Notes: generated from the sequence alone by a model not told the origin. A stretch of DNA of 64,000 bases from Lepidostoma basale (GCA_022606425.2 JAHDVF020000053.1:1674001-1738000), one strand, 5' to 3'. Numbered from the stretch's first letter, positions 54,131-64,000 are shown. Numbers and translations: made by a program.

Positions 54131-55040
54131 TAAAAATGTATTTTTGTATGATTTTAATACGAACATACACTTGTATATTTAAAAAAAAAAATCCACAATT
54201 CAATTAAAATTTACAATGCTCTATCCAACCCCCAACTCTTGTCTACCTGTTTCATAAAATTGGAACAATACGTTTCAAAACTTAGTGACACTCACCTTTA
54301 CAGCAGAAATGTTAAGAATTCAAAATTTCATGGATTGTTTGTTAGCGGAGTAAAAAAAACAAACACCAAGCCGCAGTCGTCTAACGATTGGACACGCTTA
54401 TAACTTGAACTTCGTACTGCGCTACCTTCTGGGAGCTCCTGGGAGACTATAACCGAGATGTTTTCTGTTGAAAACGTACGGAAGACATTCTCCTGCGGCG
54501 TATGTAGTATTCCGCCGACCCAACATCAAAAGTAACATAATTGAAGATTAATTCCACGTCATATTGCCGAAGACATAAAGCTTGAATTATGGTCTACCTT
54601 TGGGAACTTTTTAGTTCCGTCTCGATTCACAAGGAGTTACACAATGTAACATCGGTACGGACAAACGAAACAAAAAACGCACATGTGTATGCCGTTCAAC
54701 CGAAAAGAATTATTATGAAAGGAGGTCCACGACAAAAAGGTAGCGAGGGAGCCTGCCGAACGATCTTGGCCCTACGAGCGATCTCCGCAAGAGTCGTTTC
54801 CGTGTATCATGAACGTTGAATTTTTAAGGTCATAATGTGATAGATAAGTTGTCCCCTCTATAGCAGCGGTTCTCCAATCAGAATGTTATTGGAAAAATGT
54901 AAATTGGGTTTTCTATAAAATACATAGCAAGAAAAAAGTTTAATTAACGATCTCCCAGGAGAAAATTATTTATTCTAATATTAAAAAGTCAAAATTCAAA
55001 AAAACTGTATTTTATTTCTGACGGGACTCTACCAATTTAT
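54131..55040. other. Spacer, unique-looking 54340-54830
   Basis: 54360-54560 and 54600-54830 are of balanced composition. A 76-codon frame (54589-54819) starts MVYLWELFSSVSIHKELHNV without a recognisable domain. Confidence 0.4.
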
Positions 55041-55041
55041 C

Positions 55042-55123
55042 ATAGTACACACGATTGTTTAGTGGTTTTACTGGTTGTTTAGTGGTTGACCAAGTAAAAC
55101 CACTAAACAATCGTGTTTACTAT
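55042..55123. repeat. 31-bp near-perfect hairpin
   Basis: 55042-55072 (atagtacacacgattgttta .. ctagtggttttact region) matches the inverse of 55093-55123 at 30 of 31 positions, with a 20-nt loop. Within the loop the arm motif ttgtttagtggtt is repeated. No hammerhead motif. Confidence 0.8.
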
Positions 55124-55239
55124 TATAAATTAATAATGGAGTTTTACAAAACTAATACCTCAACCATCAATAAGGACTCTATCATACATTTTTTGTTATT
55201 CGGGGGTTATATATGAGTTTAATAATTTCATTTATTCCA

Positions 55240-55570
55240 ACAACAACAACAGCAACAAACTATAATGCCGTTTCCTCCGAAGTGAAGGCAGATAGATTGG
55301 ACCAGCATGATTACTATATCTTGACACACCTCTCACCTCATCGATTGCTAATATGGCCGTTATTTAAAATTTGATAATGCCATGATTTCTTCGGTTTTCC
55401 ACGACTCCGTTCACCATTCACACCGTTCACGTAAACTGTATTAACCATTCTATCTTCATCCATGCGTTTCATATGTCCAAACCAGCGCAGTGATCCTTTC
55501 ATAATTTTGTGAAATGTCTTCCGCTCTATATTTATTTCTGATATTATCATTTGAAATTATGTCGTTTATC
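55240..55570 (-). mobile_element. L1 LINE, (GTT)n tail, 5'-truncated
   Basis: caacaacaacaacagcaacaaactataatgccg at the 3' end. The minus frame reads MKGSLRWFGHMKRMDEDRMV and VNGERSRGKPKKSWHYQILN. Extends to about 55570. Confidence 0.85.
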
Positions 55571-55574
55571 GTTT

Positions 55575-55775
55575 AACCACACGCAAAATAAAAATCACAA
55601 TCTATTATATTTCGCCTTTTAAGGCATTATCAAAGCAAAACCACATTTGTTAATGCCTTATAAAGACGAAATACGTTATTCCATTAAATTAAAGTAAAAA
55701 ATCTATAAAATATAGGTTTTTATGATTACTAATTGTTTGATATGGAGTTTTAAACGATTGATATAAAAATAAGAA
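55575..55775. repeat. Family E palindrome, decayed
   Basis: Minus arm attatatttcgccttttaaggcattatcaaag, plus arm catttgttaatgccttataaagacgaaatacgttattcc .. tatggagttttaaa. Core reduced to gaaatacgtt. Confidence 0.55.
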
Positions 55776-55779
55776 ATAT

Positions 55780-56100
55780 TTTGAAGTCGTTTTTAATACA
55801 TGACAATGCCAAAATAGGTTGAGGAAACAGCTGTCCCGATAATCATGTAAATATTAATTGTAATGCGTACCTAACATAAAAGTGTTTTAAAATTATTTAA
55901 AAAAATAATTATAAAAAATATTTATTGATATAAAATAATAAAACACTCAGTTTTACCCCCACAGTATGGTTATTATAATCAATGATAATGAATTTAACCT
56001 CGGTATAATATAATAGTTATTATATTGCCTTGATGAACCTTGGGTCCAAGCGACGCGACAAGTCCAAGTGGTTAAAGTGGTTTATTATTTTAAATCTAAA
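55780..56100 (+). repeat. Decayed family B and F units
   Basis: 55795-55850: tgacaa, T, gccaaaataggttgag, gaaacagctgtc with GUC intact. 56030-56080: ccttgatgaaccttgggtccaagcga with cttgg/ccaag stem, GAAAC lost. Confidence 0.5.
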
Positions 56101-56279
56101 TTTAAAATGTGTTAACCACAAAGTGAGTGCTTCATATGAAAATTAAAAAAAAATCTAAATATAAATAAGCACAAAATCCGATTGTCATCATGAAAGAGTA
56201 CGAGAATATTTTTACTACAAGAAAGAGGAATAGTTCTTTGAATTTTGTTCCGATTCTGAATCTCATTTTGAATTTCATT

Positions 56280-56945
56280 ATAATTCTGATCTAAATTGAA
56301 TTTTGTTCTGATTATTGTATGACAGTAGTGTAGAAAACAAAAGGAGAACAATTTGGTGTTGTTAATAGTGAAATTTTTACGTGTGCGGAAAAAATGATTA
56401 ATATATAAGTTAAAACTTATGACTGATTACGGTTGTGAGGTACGGAGGAAGATGTGGCCAGCAGACTCAACAGGGCAAGGGGAGCTTTCGCTATGCTTCG
56501 CCCTGTATGGCGTTCCAGTATCATTTCGAGAAAGCTCAAGCATTCAGCAGTAGCGTTAAAAGCGTACTTCTGTACGGATGTGAGACTTGGAAATCTACCA
56601 AAACCCCAGGTGTTTATAAATATTCAAGATCTATTGACCTCAAACAGTGTCAAATGCCGTTCTCTGAACCATGGCAGGCGAAAAGCCAATTAGAGCCACC
56701 TGGAGAAGAGCCCTGCAGGTGGAGGTTAAGGCAGCAGGCCTCAGTTGGGATGATATTAGGCATCAGGCATGCGATAGAGTCGGGTGGACAAGGTTCCTTG
56801 AGGTCCTATGCACCACGTAGGTGTGACAGGACAAAAAGAAGAAGAAGGCTGATTACGATTGTACAGTGAACCCAGTTTTTAAAGTGTAGAAAATTTTTAT
56901 ATCCGTGAATATATCACGAGTTGCAATTTGTAATTATATTATTTA
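56280..56945 (-). repeat. Repeat family R, split by an L7 LINE
   Basis: R (minus) at 56280-56422 and 56863-56945 (acagtgaacccagttttt .. gtgaatatatcacgagttgcaa). L7 lies between, flanked by ctgattacg(g/a)ttgt. Confidence 0.65.
56437..56848 (+). mobile_element. L7 LINE insertion with 14-bp TSD
   Basis: Target duplication 56423-56436 and 56849-56862, 13 of 14 matching. Contains ASRLNRARGAFAMLRPVWRS, SSVKSVLLYGCETWKST, a 20-bp internal loss near 56530, TWRRALQVEVKAAGLSWDDI in part, and an aagaagaagg end. 5'-truncated and frame-broken. Confidence 0.85.
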
Positions 56946-57280
56946 CTTTAAAAGGGAGATCTCTCGTTCCTTCCACAGTTAAGCTCGAGTGTAATACGTC
57001 TTATCGAGTGCGTAGCATTCCAATTAGCACTACACCCAGTATGAATATTAACTGAAACCGCGACCCGGCCGCGTATTGATACCGTATTGAATTTGAGCAT
57101 CATATGAAGGCGGAGTCGTGAGGGAGGATGTTCCCGTTCGGCGGCCCTCACTCGGTGCGGCTACCAGTCTTACATTCCCTTCGCCAGTACCTACCCAACC
57201 GCAAAGTACCTACGCTCATGTATTTGAAGGTAAGCAGTCAACTACCTTTTGTTATTTTACCGAATAGATACAACTAAATC
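56946..57280. other. Spacer, unique-looking
   Basis: 57050-57190 is of raised G+C (cgcgacccggccgcgtattg). A short minus frame has no domain. Confidence 0.4.
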
Positions 57281-57440
57281 CACCCGTGAAATATTCACGG
57301 AATTAAAGATTTTCTTCCCTTTAAAAACTTGGTTCACAGTCGTAATCATTTATAAGTTGTTACGTTTAATGTAATTTTTTTTCTCATAAGTTAAAATTGT
57401 TCTACTTTTGTTTCCGATACATCTATAATATCATACAACA
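57281..57440 (+). repeat. Repeat family R
   Basis: cacccgtgaaatattcacggaattaaag, cctttaaaaacttggttcac .. gtcgtaatcatttataagttgtta; clear match to 24110. Confidence 0.65.
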
Positions 57441-57679
57441 TTATATTCTTCTCTCAAAATATTATCTCACTGTTGATTGATGACATTCGAGTTTTTGCCT
57501 ATTAATATTATGATGTACAATGAACTGAAACTACGACCTACCATTGAAACTAAAAGAGGTATCTAAAAATAACTTTAAAATAAACCTCAAAAATCGTATA
57601 TTAGCATGTAAGATGTATATATCATTGTACTAATTTATAACCCAATCGGGTTTTTCGCAAAAAAAAATACAAATATTCA

Positions 57680-57790
57680 TTATTTCTTGAACAATGATTT
57701 AAAACTCCGTATTAAATAATTCATATAAATAAAGACGTCTGTTTTCTAGAAATTTTATTATTATTTATGGGACATTTGATAAGTATTAGT
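57680..57790 (-). repeat. Family E arm
   Basis: cattatttcttgaacaatgatttaaaactccg .. acgtctgttttctagaaattttatta, ending before the core. Confidence 0.65.
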
Positions 57791-58398
57791 AGTATAGTAA
57801 GCATAGTTCATAACAATTAAATAATTACTTCCCTTATTTGACGAATCTACAAAATACAAATATATTTACATATGTATATATAATAAAAAATAAATAATTG
57901 GAATTTAAAATTAGAATATCTATTCAAATTATTTCCAGCAGTTGGCTACGCCTCACGCAGATGAATCTCGAGCAGTGGAGGTACTGAAAGGCAGAGGCAA
58001 GAATCGCTTGTAAATAAATAACGTTTTATATGGCTCGTATGAATGGCGAAAGGATTTAATATCGCATTGTATTTTTTTCTTCCACAACGCATTGTTTCAG
58101 GTGTATAGGCACATTTTGTTTAAGGGCTTCGGATCTTTATCGTATGAAGACATTACTTATTGATTCGTATCGAAATTCATAGCTTAAGTTCCATATTAGG
58201 TGTCATTATCTAAGGCTATCTAGAGAAAAACGATGGTGCCTCCACGTGTTATAATTATATAACTATAATACTCGGCGCCCTTGAAAACAATACAAAGTCA
58301 GTAAAATCACAATGACAAGAGGAAGATGAGGAATAAGCCATTTTTATTTGACCGATTAAAAATATGTGGCAATGCAAATATGGAAAATAAAGACATGG
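57791..58398. other. Spacer
   Basis: Nothing recognised. Confidence 0.5.
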
Positions 58399-58399
58399 C

Positions 58400-58825
58400 C
58401 ATTTGAGTAAGATGAGAATCTATAAAGCACGCGTAAGACGAATAATAACATATGGTGTCAAATCAAGGGCAGACACAGCAGGGACCGAACAAGTTTTGAG
58501 GACCGTTCCGAGATGAAGACACTGAGGACGATGGCAGGCAAGACGCTGAGAGATCGCGTGAGGAACAAGAGAATAAGAGAGATATGTGAGGTTGAAGATA
58601 TTATAAGATGGAGCAGACAGCGAAAAAGAGACTGGTACTGGCATGTTCAAAGAATGGACACCACCAGACTTTCCTATATTGCACTACATAATCATCCTCA
58701 TGGGGGTCGTCCTCGTGGAAGACCTCCTAAAAGATGGAAGGACAGCTAGGAGTCTACCTCACAGGAGGAGCAACACTCTGAAGAACATACCACATAGGTC
58801 TACAACAAGGAAAAAGAAGAAATAG
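58400..58825 (+). mobile_element. L3 LINE, thumb to 3' end
   Basis: MRIYKARVRRIITYGVKSRA, then a one-base shift to MKTLRTMAGKTLRDRVRNKR, REICEVEDIIRWSRQRKRDW, YIALHNHPHGGRPRGRPPKR and a stop, ending aaggaaaaagaagaaa. Confidence 0.85.
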
Positions 58826-58964
58826 GTGCCACCCTTTGCAATATGTAAAGTCTTCTTGGCGAATTTCTATGCACAAAGTAAAAGTAAGTCAATAATACTA
58901 AAATATTTACTAGAAAATCGAGTAAACATATTTAGAATAAACAAAAGTCCATAAAAAAAGGCAA

Positions 58965-59095
58965 AGGTGACAGTTCTAAATAGTGTTCTGTACCGTTCCT
59001 TATATATGGAGGTGAAGCATAACACTGGCAAAAAATACTAAAAGTAGAATAAATGTAAAAGAAGTGAAATTTCTTATACGAATGTTTATGTGAAC
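58965..59095 (+). mobile_element. L1 LINE internal fragment
   Basis: gtgacagttctaaatagtgttctgtaccgttcc to gtgaaatttcttatacgaatg, the thumb region only. Confidence 0.65.
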
Positions 59096-59154
59096 TTCAA
59101 AGCAACAATAAAAAATAAAATAAATATTACGTTAGCAAATTTCACTTTATGTAA

Positions 59155-59450
59155 AATAAAGAACTTATTGAACGCTAAGGCATTAACACTGTGGAATTCC
59201 ATAGTAATATACTTAGGAAATTGAAAATAACTTTGTTTATTCCACTTATTATTATAAAGAAATATTCAAAAAAAAACACGACATGTTTCGGAGGATACTC
59301 CATCTTCAGGTGTAAAAATATAATCTATTATTACACCTGAAGATCCTTCGAAAAGGCATCCAACGAAACATTTCGTGTTTTTTAATTTTTTTTTAATTAT
59401 TAGTGGATTAAACAAAGGTATTTTCAATTTCCTAAGTATAAAAGGAAGAA
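59155..59450. ncRNA. Family H palindrome with intact-looking minus-strand hammerhead
   Basis: Minus core 59309-59280 (complement): CTGAAGA, extra T, stem II GGAG/CTCC with loop UAUC, GAAAC, AT, GTC. The stem III ACAUGU is self-complementary. ACAC before the core pairs with GTGT after the triplet for four standard pairs. A plus-strand partner starts at 59337 with CTGAAGA and ends gaaacatttc, stem II and GUC lost. Outer arms (cttaggaaattgaaaataactttg and its inverse at 59415) enclose both. All consensus core bases are present on the minus strand, besides the extra base. Confidence 0.7.
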
Positions 59451-59468
59451 ATATATAATTTGAAAATA

Positions 59469-59628
59469 ATGTCAGTTAGTGGCGATGAGGTTCGCAACCC
59501 ATCACACCGCGTCTCCCGAGAGCGAAAAGAGAAGGATGGAGTGCCGCATCAGTAAAAGTGTGACAGTCCATTCTTTCTGCCTACCCTTTCGGGGAGACGG
59601 CGTGATGGTTAGTTAGTTAGTTATGTCA
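59469..59628 (+). mobile_element. Chimeric retroposon, second copy
   Basis: Body ttagtggcgatgaggttcgcaa to gaaggatggagtgccgcatc, joined at about 59552 to the L1 3' end (agtgtgacagtccattctttctgcc .. ggggagacggcgtgatggttagttagttagtt). The join point matches that of the copy at 25196. Here the L1 3' hairpin is intact. Confidence 0.7.
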
Positions 59629-59749
59629 GTTAAAAAAAAAATTACCATTAACTTTTTGATCGCAAATCATTTGTGACATTTACTTTTATTGATTAGTTCA
59701 TAAATAAAAGTAAATGTAAATGCCTAATCAATAACGTGATATTTTTTAA

Positions 59750-59985
59750 TTTAATAATTTGATTACGCTGTCATTTTCAGACAGACAACAAGTCCGAGAA
59801 CGTTTCTGGATTATTTAGAATTTTAATAGAAAACAATTTGAAATTGTTAATTGTGATTTTTTTAACGTGTATGGAAAATAATATTTACATTATCGTTCAC
59901 GTTTGTACAGTGAACCAAGTTATTAAAAGGTAGAATCTTTACTTCCGTTAGTATATCACGGGTTGCAACTTGTGTAATATTATTT
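59750..59985 (-). repeat. Repeat family R
   Basis: gtacagtgaaccaagttattaaaaggtag .. tatcacgggttgcaactt, minus orientation. A short hairpin catttacttttatt/aataaaagtaaatg precedes it at about 59678. Confidence 0.6.
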
Positions 59986-60370
59986 GCTGATATTCAATAA
60001 TAAATGTTTGTTACTACCGAGACAGTTCTTTATACTAGTGCGTAACAAGTGGCAATGAATTAATTAGTAAATAATGCACGGAGATATTAAGTAGTCGCGA
60101 TTACTTTGTTGGCGAGTAGTCGAGCTATGCGTGAGGTAAAATTCTGCCGGACGGGACTCGCCTCTCTGATGGAGAGAGTAGAAAATGAAGATAAACGTCG
60201 AGAAAAATATGTCGCGTCAGTGCGCTCATTGTTTATTAAGGGGTAACTATACTTGAAGTCGATCAAAATAGCTATTTGGCCTTAAAGTAAAATATATCAT
60301 GTGTCGCAATCGGATTATTTCACGTGATCTATGTAAAAATAATAAATGTTTTCTGTTTATAAAGAGGATA
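59986..60370. other. Spacer
   Basis: Nothing recognised. Confidence 0.5.
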
Positions 60371-60424
60371 ATCATTTATCAATTGTTTCTTGAACAATGA
60401 TGTAACTCCATATTAAATAATATG

Positions 60425-60499
60425 TTCTTCTTCTTCTTCTTCTTCAGCCGTCTCTCCACTGCTGGATGTAGGCCTCTTCTAATTTCTTCCATTTTTCTC
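60425..60499 (-). mobile_element. 75-bp RTE (L5) 3' end with 9-bp TSD
   Basis: aataatatg flanks both sides (60416-60424, 60500-60508). Insert is (ttc)n, then cactgctggatgtaggcctc. An extremely 5'-truncated retroposition. Confidence 0.8.
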
Positions 60500-60589
60500 A
60501 ATAATATGTACGAATGAAAAAGTCTGTTTTCTAGAATTTTTAATATATTTTATTTGAAAAATATATATTCGCCTGCATTATCATCATCA

Positions 60590-60765
60590 TCTTCTTCTTC
60601 CTCTAAGTTTAGGTCGTATGACCTGTTTGTGACGGTGAGTTGTCCTGAGATGATGATGTCCACCCATTTCTCCATCTTTTTGGCGGCTTTCCTGATAGTC
60701 TCTTGCTGCTTGGGTTTTCATCTTTAACAATTTTTGCAATTCTTGTATTCTCCATGCGGTAATCA
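60590..60765 (-). mobile_element. L3 LINE 3' end
   Basis: cttcttcttcctctaagtttaggtcgtatgacctg is inverse to the 7500-7540 end. The minus frame includes WRIQELQKLLKMKTQAARDY. Flanked by ttatca/taatca of the E target. Confidence 0.75.
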
Positions 60766-60934
60766 AATGGTAAAAATGATTATATATGATACTGTCAATA
60801 ATTTTAACATTTGGTAAAGCCCTAGACAGGTGAAACATGTCATTCACTAAAATTTTAATAAAATTTCTTGAAAACAGACGTTTATATTTGTATTAAGGAT
60901 AATCATTGAGCAGACTACGCAGAATTCATGCTCA

Positions 60935-61108
60935 AGCGAACTAATCACCATGTCGTTTCTCTGTATGAGTAGGCAGAAATGATAGACCATCAAACTGTTC
61001 AATCCTGACATAAATTTATCTTGAGTTTCATCCATATTCATACATCATTTTACATCGAACATCGAATATGATCGCCTTTTAGTAATCACCCTCACTCACG
61101 CAACCACC
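60935..61108 (-). mobile_element. L1 LINE 3' end, diverged
   Basis: cgaactaatcaccatgtcgtttctctg .. taggcagaaatgatagacc, to catacatcattttac. Ends in ccttttagtaatcac. Confidence 0.65.
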
Positions 61109-61270
61109 TACAATCACCCACAATCATCCCCATCACATACAATCACCTACAATCAACCACAATCACACATAATTACTCTCATTTAACAAAAATCACCAAA
61201 AAGTATTTAAAATTTCCAATAAGTATCTATTATTACTCATCTTATTACTACTTTACATCACCATCAATAC
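61083..61270 (+). repeat. Degenerate (caatcac)n tract
   Basis: Variants of (a)caatca(c)c repeat about 12 times at 61085-61200 and fade towards 61270. It probably grew from the L1 boundary 'agtaatcac'. Confidence 0.8.
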
Positions 61271-61299
61271 CTCATATAATCATCATATAACCTCTGAAG

Positions 61300-61345
61300 C
61301 TGGACACTGCAACGATCTCCGAACCGTCGATCCAGAATGACGATT
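61300..61345 (+). ncRNA. Hammerhead-like motif, family H, decayed
   Basis: ctgaagc, T, ggacactgcaacgatctcc, gaaccgtcgatccagaatgac corresponds base by base to the 12823 unit with changes in A9, stem II and A15.1. No inverted arms remain. Confidence 0.5.
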
Positions 61346-61649
61346 TACTCATCTATAACATAAAAAAACATACCTATCATATAGATAAAATTTTATTGTA
61401 ATTAAACGAATATATTTCAAAATATGAAACTACCAATCAAAACATAATAAATAGTACATAGATGTTTGCAGAGTTAAATATTTCTCCATGGTAAGGAATA
61501 TCAATTAAATGTGTTTTTTCTTGTTAAAGTATTAACGAACTAATTTATGTAATTATATCATTAACGTATAAAATCGATAAAGAATAAAAACACTTTATAC
61601 CCATCGTCTATATCAAAATTTCAGGTATTAAAAAACAATGGAACGTGAT

Positions 61650-61971
61650 GAATGATGGTGCTATGAACAAAATAATGAAAGGATCATTAAGATGGTTTGG
61701 ACATATGGAAAGAATGAATGGTAAAAAAATTATATGTTAACGATGTAAATGGAACCAGAAATAGAGGAAGACCGAGGAAAACGTGGCACGATCAAATAAA
61801 TCAAATATTGAATGTCAGCCATGTGAGGAGTCAGAGAAATCGACGCGCGTGCATGACACGATGTATGAATGTTGAGGAAGCGAGAGAAATATGTCAGGAA
61901 AGAAAAGTGTGGCAATCCATTCTTTCGGCCTACCCCTTCGGGGAGACGGCGTGATGGTTAGTTAGTTATTT
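61650..61971 (+). mobile_element. Young L1 insertion with 12-bp perfect TSD
   Basis: atggaacgtgat at 61638-61649 and 61972-61983. The insertion starts gaatgatggtgctatgaac, SLRWFGHMERMNG, one-base shift, then a 78-codon frame MVKKLYVNDVNGTRNRGRPR .. NRRACMTRCMNVEEAREICQ .. SAYPFGETA and stop, then gatggttagttagtt. The exact duplication and near-intact C-terminus make this the youngest L1 here. Confidence 0.9.
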
Positions 61972-61983
61972 ATGGAACGTGAT

Positions 61984-62460
61984 CGTATGTTTAATACGTA
62001 TTCCATCGTTTTATTGCGAAAAAATGGACTATAAATGTTTTAAATGTTCTAACGCGGAGACGCCTTAAACGGCGGTGAAGCCGGTACCGGGTGGACCAGA
62101 TTGTTATGTTCGCGGGGCCATAAAAATATATCGACAAGCAATATTTCAGCGCACTGTCACCCTGTACAGCGCGCCAGTGGATGAGCCAGCTCAAATAAAA
62201 CATTGTTCCGCCGTTTGCGCGTAATCCAGTGATTTCACTACACAATAAATTGTATGTATCCATTTAAACTTTTTCATGTTCAATGTACATGTAATTGATT
62301 TGTTGTTTCATATTTACGTGATAGGGGTAAAGAGCAAGAAAATACATATGTTTACAGGAGCTATCATTTGATTCATGTGAAAGGCAATATTTCACCGAAA
62401 TAGGACATTTACAATTGAACATTGACATGTTTTATAGTATTTTTTTCAGATATGCGAAAG
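61984..62460. other. Spacer with G+C segment 62050-62230
   Basis: A 90-codon minus frame (61991-62263) spans ggagacgccttaaacggcgg and gcgcgccagtggatgagc but has no domain. Possibly unique host DNA. Confidence 0.35.
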
Positions 62461-62463
62461 CGA

Positions 62464-62715
62464 CAACCTTCGGGGCTGAGGGGTAAGTGCTTTAACTGCC
62501 ACCCCGAAGGTCCTGGGTTCGATTCCCGGGGATGGCAGTGTGATTGTCCCATTGTCTATGGTCTGGTACAGAATTCTCGTCACAATAAAATGGCGATAGA
62601 TTAGCTACCTATCACAGGTCATGAGAATGAATATGATAGCTAAGCCCTTTACAACAAGTAAGTAACTCGCGCAGTAATGATGTTAAGAGCGATTCAACAA
62701 AATAATAATAATAAT
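62464..62715 (+). mobile_element. tRNA-derived SINE, type B, nearly full length
   Basis: A-box region gctgaggggtaag is altered. B box ggttcgattcc, body, type B end gtaactcgcgcagtaatgatg .. gagcgattcaac and (aat)n. Best reference copy for the type B end. Confidence 0.85.
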
Positions 62716-62764
62716 TATTATTATTATTATAAAAAAAGTTTACAAATCGCACGAATACTTTGTG

Positions 62765-62930
62765 ATGTGGATTGATATTTGAATAAATATAACTGCACTT
62801 AGAATTTTTACAACACTTTATTACACTTTTCACAGACATGTTTTGGTTTTGACATATCCTTTTTCAATGTAGATTTTTTTGTGTTATAAAAAGTTGTAAA
62901 AATACAAAGTGCAGCTATATTAAATTTATA
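62765..62930. ncRNA. Family G palindrome with hammerhead-like minus core
   Basis: ataactgcacttagaatttttacaacac .. is inverse to gttgtaaaaatacaaagtgcagctat. On the minus strand the apex reads ttgaaaa, A, GG .. CC, aaaacatgtc then tgtg: U3 and A8 as in family E, stem III ACAUGU and GUC intact, G12 changed to A. Confidence 0.5.
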
Positions 62931-63039
62931 CAAATAGATAATTTTTTTTCATTTCGAAGTAAAGTGGAATAAATCGAAGCATTGATTTAAATCAAATAAA
63001 GAATCATTAAACTTCAACCCCCAACATTGTCATTAAATA

Positions 63040-63140
63040 TACTAGCCCAACAAACTTTGTTGTAGGTAACAGAAGATGGCAGTGAGCTACAGAAACCGGT
63101 CAAAGTCTTAAACCTCAGAGAAGTTAAACTTAATACAATT
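63040..63140 (+). ncRNA. Hammerhead-like motif, family A
   Basis: Core 63070-63101: cagaaga, T, ggcag .. ctaca (stem II damaged), GAAACCGGTC; stem III ACCGGU and GUC intact. Flanks acaaactttgttgtaggtaac and gaagttaaacttaat match 37346. Confidence 0.55.
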
Positions 63141-63247
63141 TTATTAGAAATTATTATTTTAAAATTATTTTTATCTTTATTATTTTTGTTTTTAAATTTC
63201 ATTATTTATAATGAACTTCTACCATTAAATTTTAAATCACATTATAT

Positions 63248-63470
63248 TATTATTTTGTTGAATCGCTCTGTACATTATAACAGCGCGAGCCAAATCGATT
63301 TAAAGGTATAGTATTATATTGATTACCATGACATGAGGTAGGTAGCTAATCTATCGCGTGTATTCTTCACCTGACCAAACACAGTGTGACAATCACATTT
63401 CCATCTCCAGTATTCGAACCCGGAACCTTCGGTGTGACAGTCATAGAACTTGCTACGAAGGTCTCGGCTG
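63248..63470 (-). mobile_element. tRNA-derived SINE, type B, diverged
   Basis: Type B end first (attattttgttgaatcgctctgtacattataacagcgcg), then body, B box complement (tattcgaacccgg) and part of the head. Confidence 0.75.
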
Positions 63471-63559
63471 TAGTTGGGCAAAAAATAGATAAAAACCCGT
63501 ACGGTTGGCATTAAAGAAATAATATTGTACAATAATTGAATTTTCTATTCAATTTTCTA

Positions 63560-64000
63560 TTCAATCAAGAGGGCGAGACAGAAATACAAAATGCACACAA
63601 TGCGCATCTCCGAGAAAGTTCTGGATTATTTTTAATATTGTTCGGATTATAGTCGTAAGAAATAAAACAATAAAACATATCATGAAACTTAATGTAGAAT
63701 TTGGTTTAATATCGTGGATGTTTCACCGGTTGCAACAAGTGAAAACATTAATATTGCGAAACATCGATAATTAAGGGCTGGACATACAAAGGTACGAAGT
63801 GTTAAAAAGATATAAAAAGAGTTTTTAATCCCAATTGGTGTTAAACATAAAGGAAAATAACTTTGCAAAGGTGCAAAGTGATTGAACAATACAGTATAGT
63901 TCAAACGTCACCCTAAATGATATATGAAACAAAAATGACATATGACATATGAAACAAAAATGTTGTTAAAAATATGTTTTGCTGTTTTTCTACTTTATGT
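63560..64000 (-). repeat. Family R fragment and A+T-rich end of window
   Basis: 63600-63745 (gagaaagttctggattatttttaat .. tttcaccggttgcaac) weakly matches R at 59750. The rest to 64000 shows only a short duplicated atatgaaacaaaaatg (63925, 63946). Confidence 0.45.

Larger units (their letters stand above)
60372..60905. repeat. Family E palindrome carrying two LINE insertions
   Basis: Minus arm: 60378-60424 (attgtttcttgaacaatgatg), 60509-60588 (tacgaatgaaaaagtctgtttt .. tattcgcctgcattat). Plus arm about 60808-60905 (tttggtaaagccctagacaggtgaaacatgtcattcac): stem II GCCC.. and gaaacatgtc intact. Two LINE ends are inserted at different points. Confidence 0.65.

Noticed and set aside
61083..61270. 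CRISPR-like or telomeric repeat
   Set aside because: The unit is about 7 bp and degenerate, with no spacers, and does not match insect TTAGG telomeres.

Overview
The window looks like intergenic or intronic DNA from a eukaryote, most likely an insect. It is roughly two thirds A+T by eye, has no convincing intact host gene, and carries dozens of decayed retroposon copies. Insect affinity is inferred from the non-LTR retrotransposon (LINE) families, including an RTE-type 3' end with the 'ctgctgga(t/c)gtaggcctc' signature common in moths, butterflies and other insects. The order is not settled by the sequence. There are no bacterial-style operons, CRISPR arrays, rRNA genes or free-standing tRNA genes.

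Mobile elements are layered. L1 (my label) is a LINE with about 25 mostly 5'-truncated copies. Its C-terminus reads WFGHMERM ... RGRPRKTWHDQINQ ... RACMTRCMNVEEARE ... SAYP, and its 3' end is tctgcctaccccttcgggg..acggcgtgatgg followed by a (GTTA)n or (GTT)n tail. L2 to L8 are other LINE lineages: L2 and L3 are endonuclease/RT LINEs with AAG-rich 3' ends, L5 is RTE-like, L6 has a GRPRKRW-type tail, L7 has a VLLYGCETW block, and L8 is Jockey-like. About eleven tRNA-derived SINE copies share one head and body but have two different 3' ends. Several insertions are datable by nesting and by target-site duplications: L1 at 6210-6707, 11882-12378, 50031-50292 and 61650-61971; L3 at 7275-7541; L5 at 60425-60499; L7 at 56437-56848.

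The most interesting layer is a set of short palindromic (fold-back) elements, families A, B, D, E, F, G, H and I, spread through the window. At or near the centre of each is a motif with the layout of a minimal type I hammerhead ribozyme: (C/U)UGANGA, one extra base, stem II, GAAA, a tiny self-complementary stem III, and a GUC cleavage triplet. Stem III is ACGU, ACCGGU, ACAGCUGU, ACAUGU or ACUAGU depending on family. The best single copies are at 12823-12857 (+), 22732-22767 (+), 27161-27196 (+), 30782-30813 (+) and 59280-59309 (-). Family E carries U3 and A8 in place of the usual C3-G8 pair, a compensatory-looking change. Hammerheads with very short stem III are known from Penelope-like elements, but no Penelope reverse transcriptase or GIY-YIG domain is visible here, so these look like non-autonomous ribozyme-bearing palindromes.

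A further repeat family (R) has five copies. Other structure includes a TA-flanked MITE-like element at 3212-3440, a 400-bp inverted-repeat element at 19814-20214, a near-perfect 31-bp hairpin at 55042-55123, a TG/TA microsatellite at 32960-33377, and about ten CpG-rich islands that may be unique host DNA (15120, 26190, 34855, 43570, 47690, 52600, 62050 and others). One possible host coding exon is at 13170-13301.
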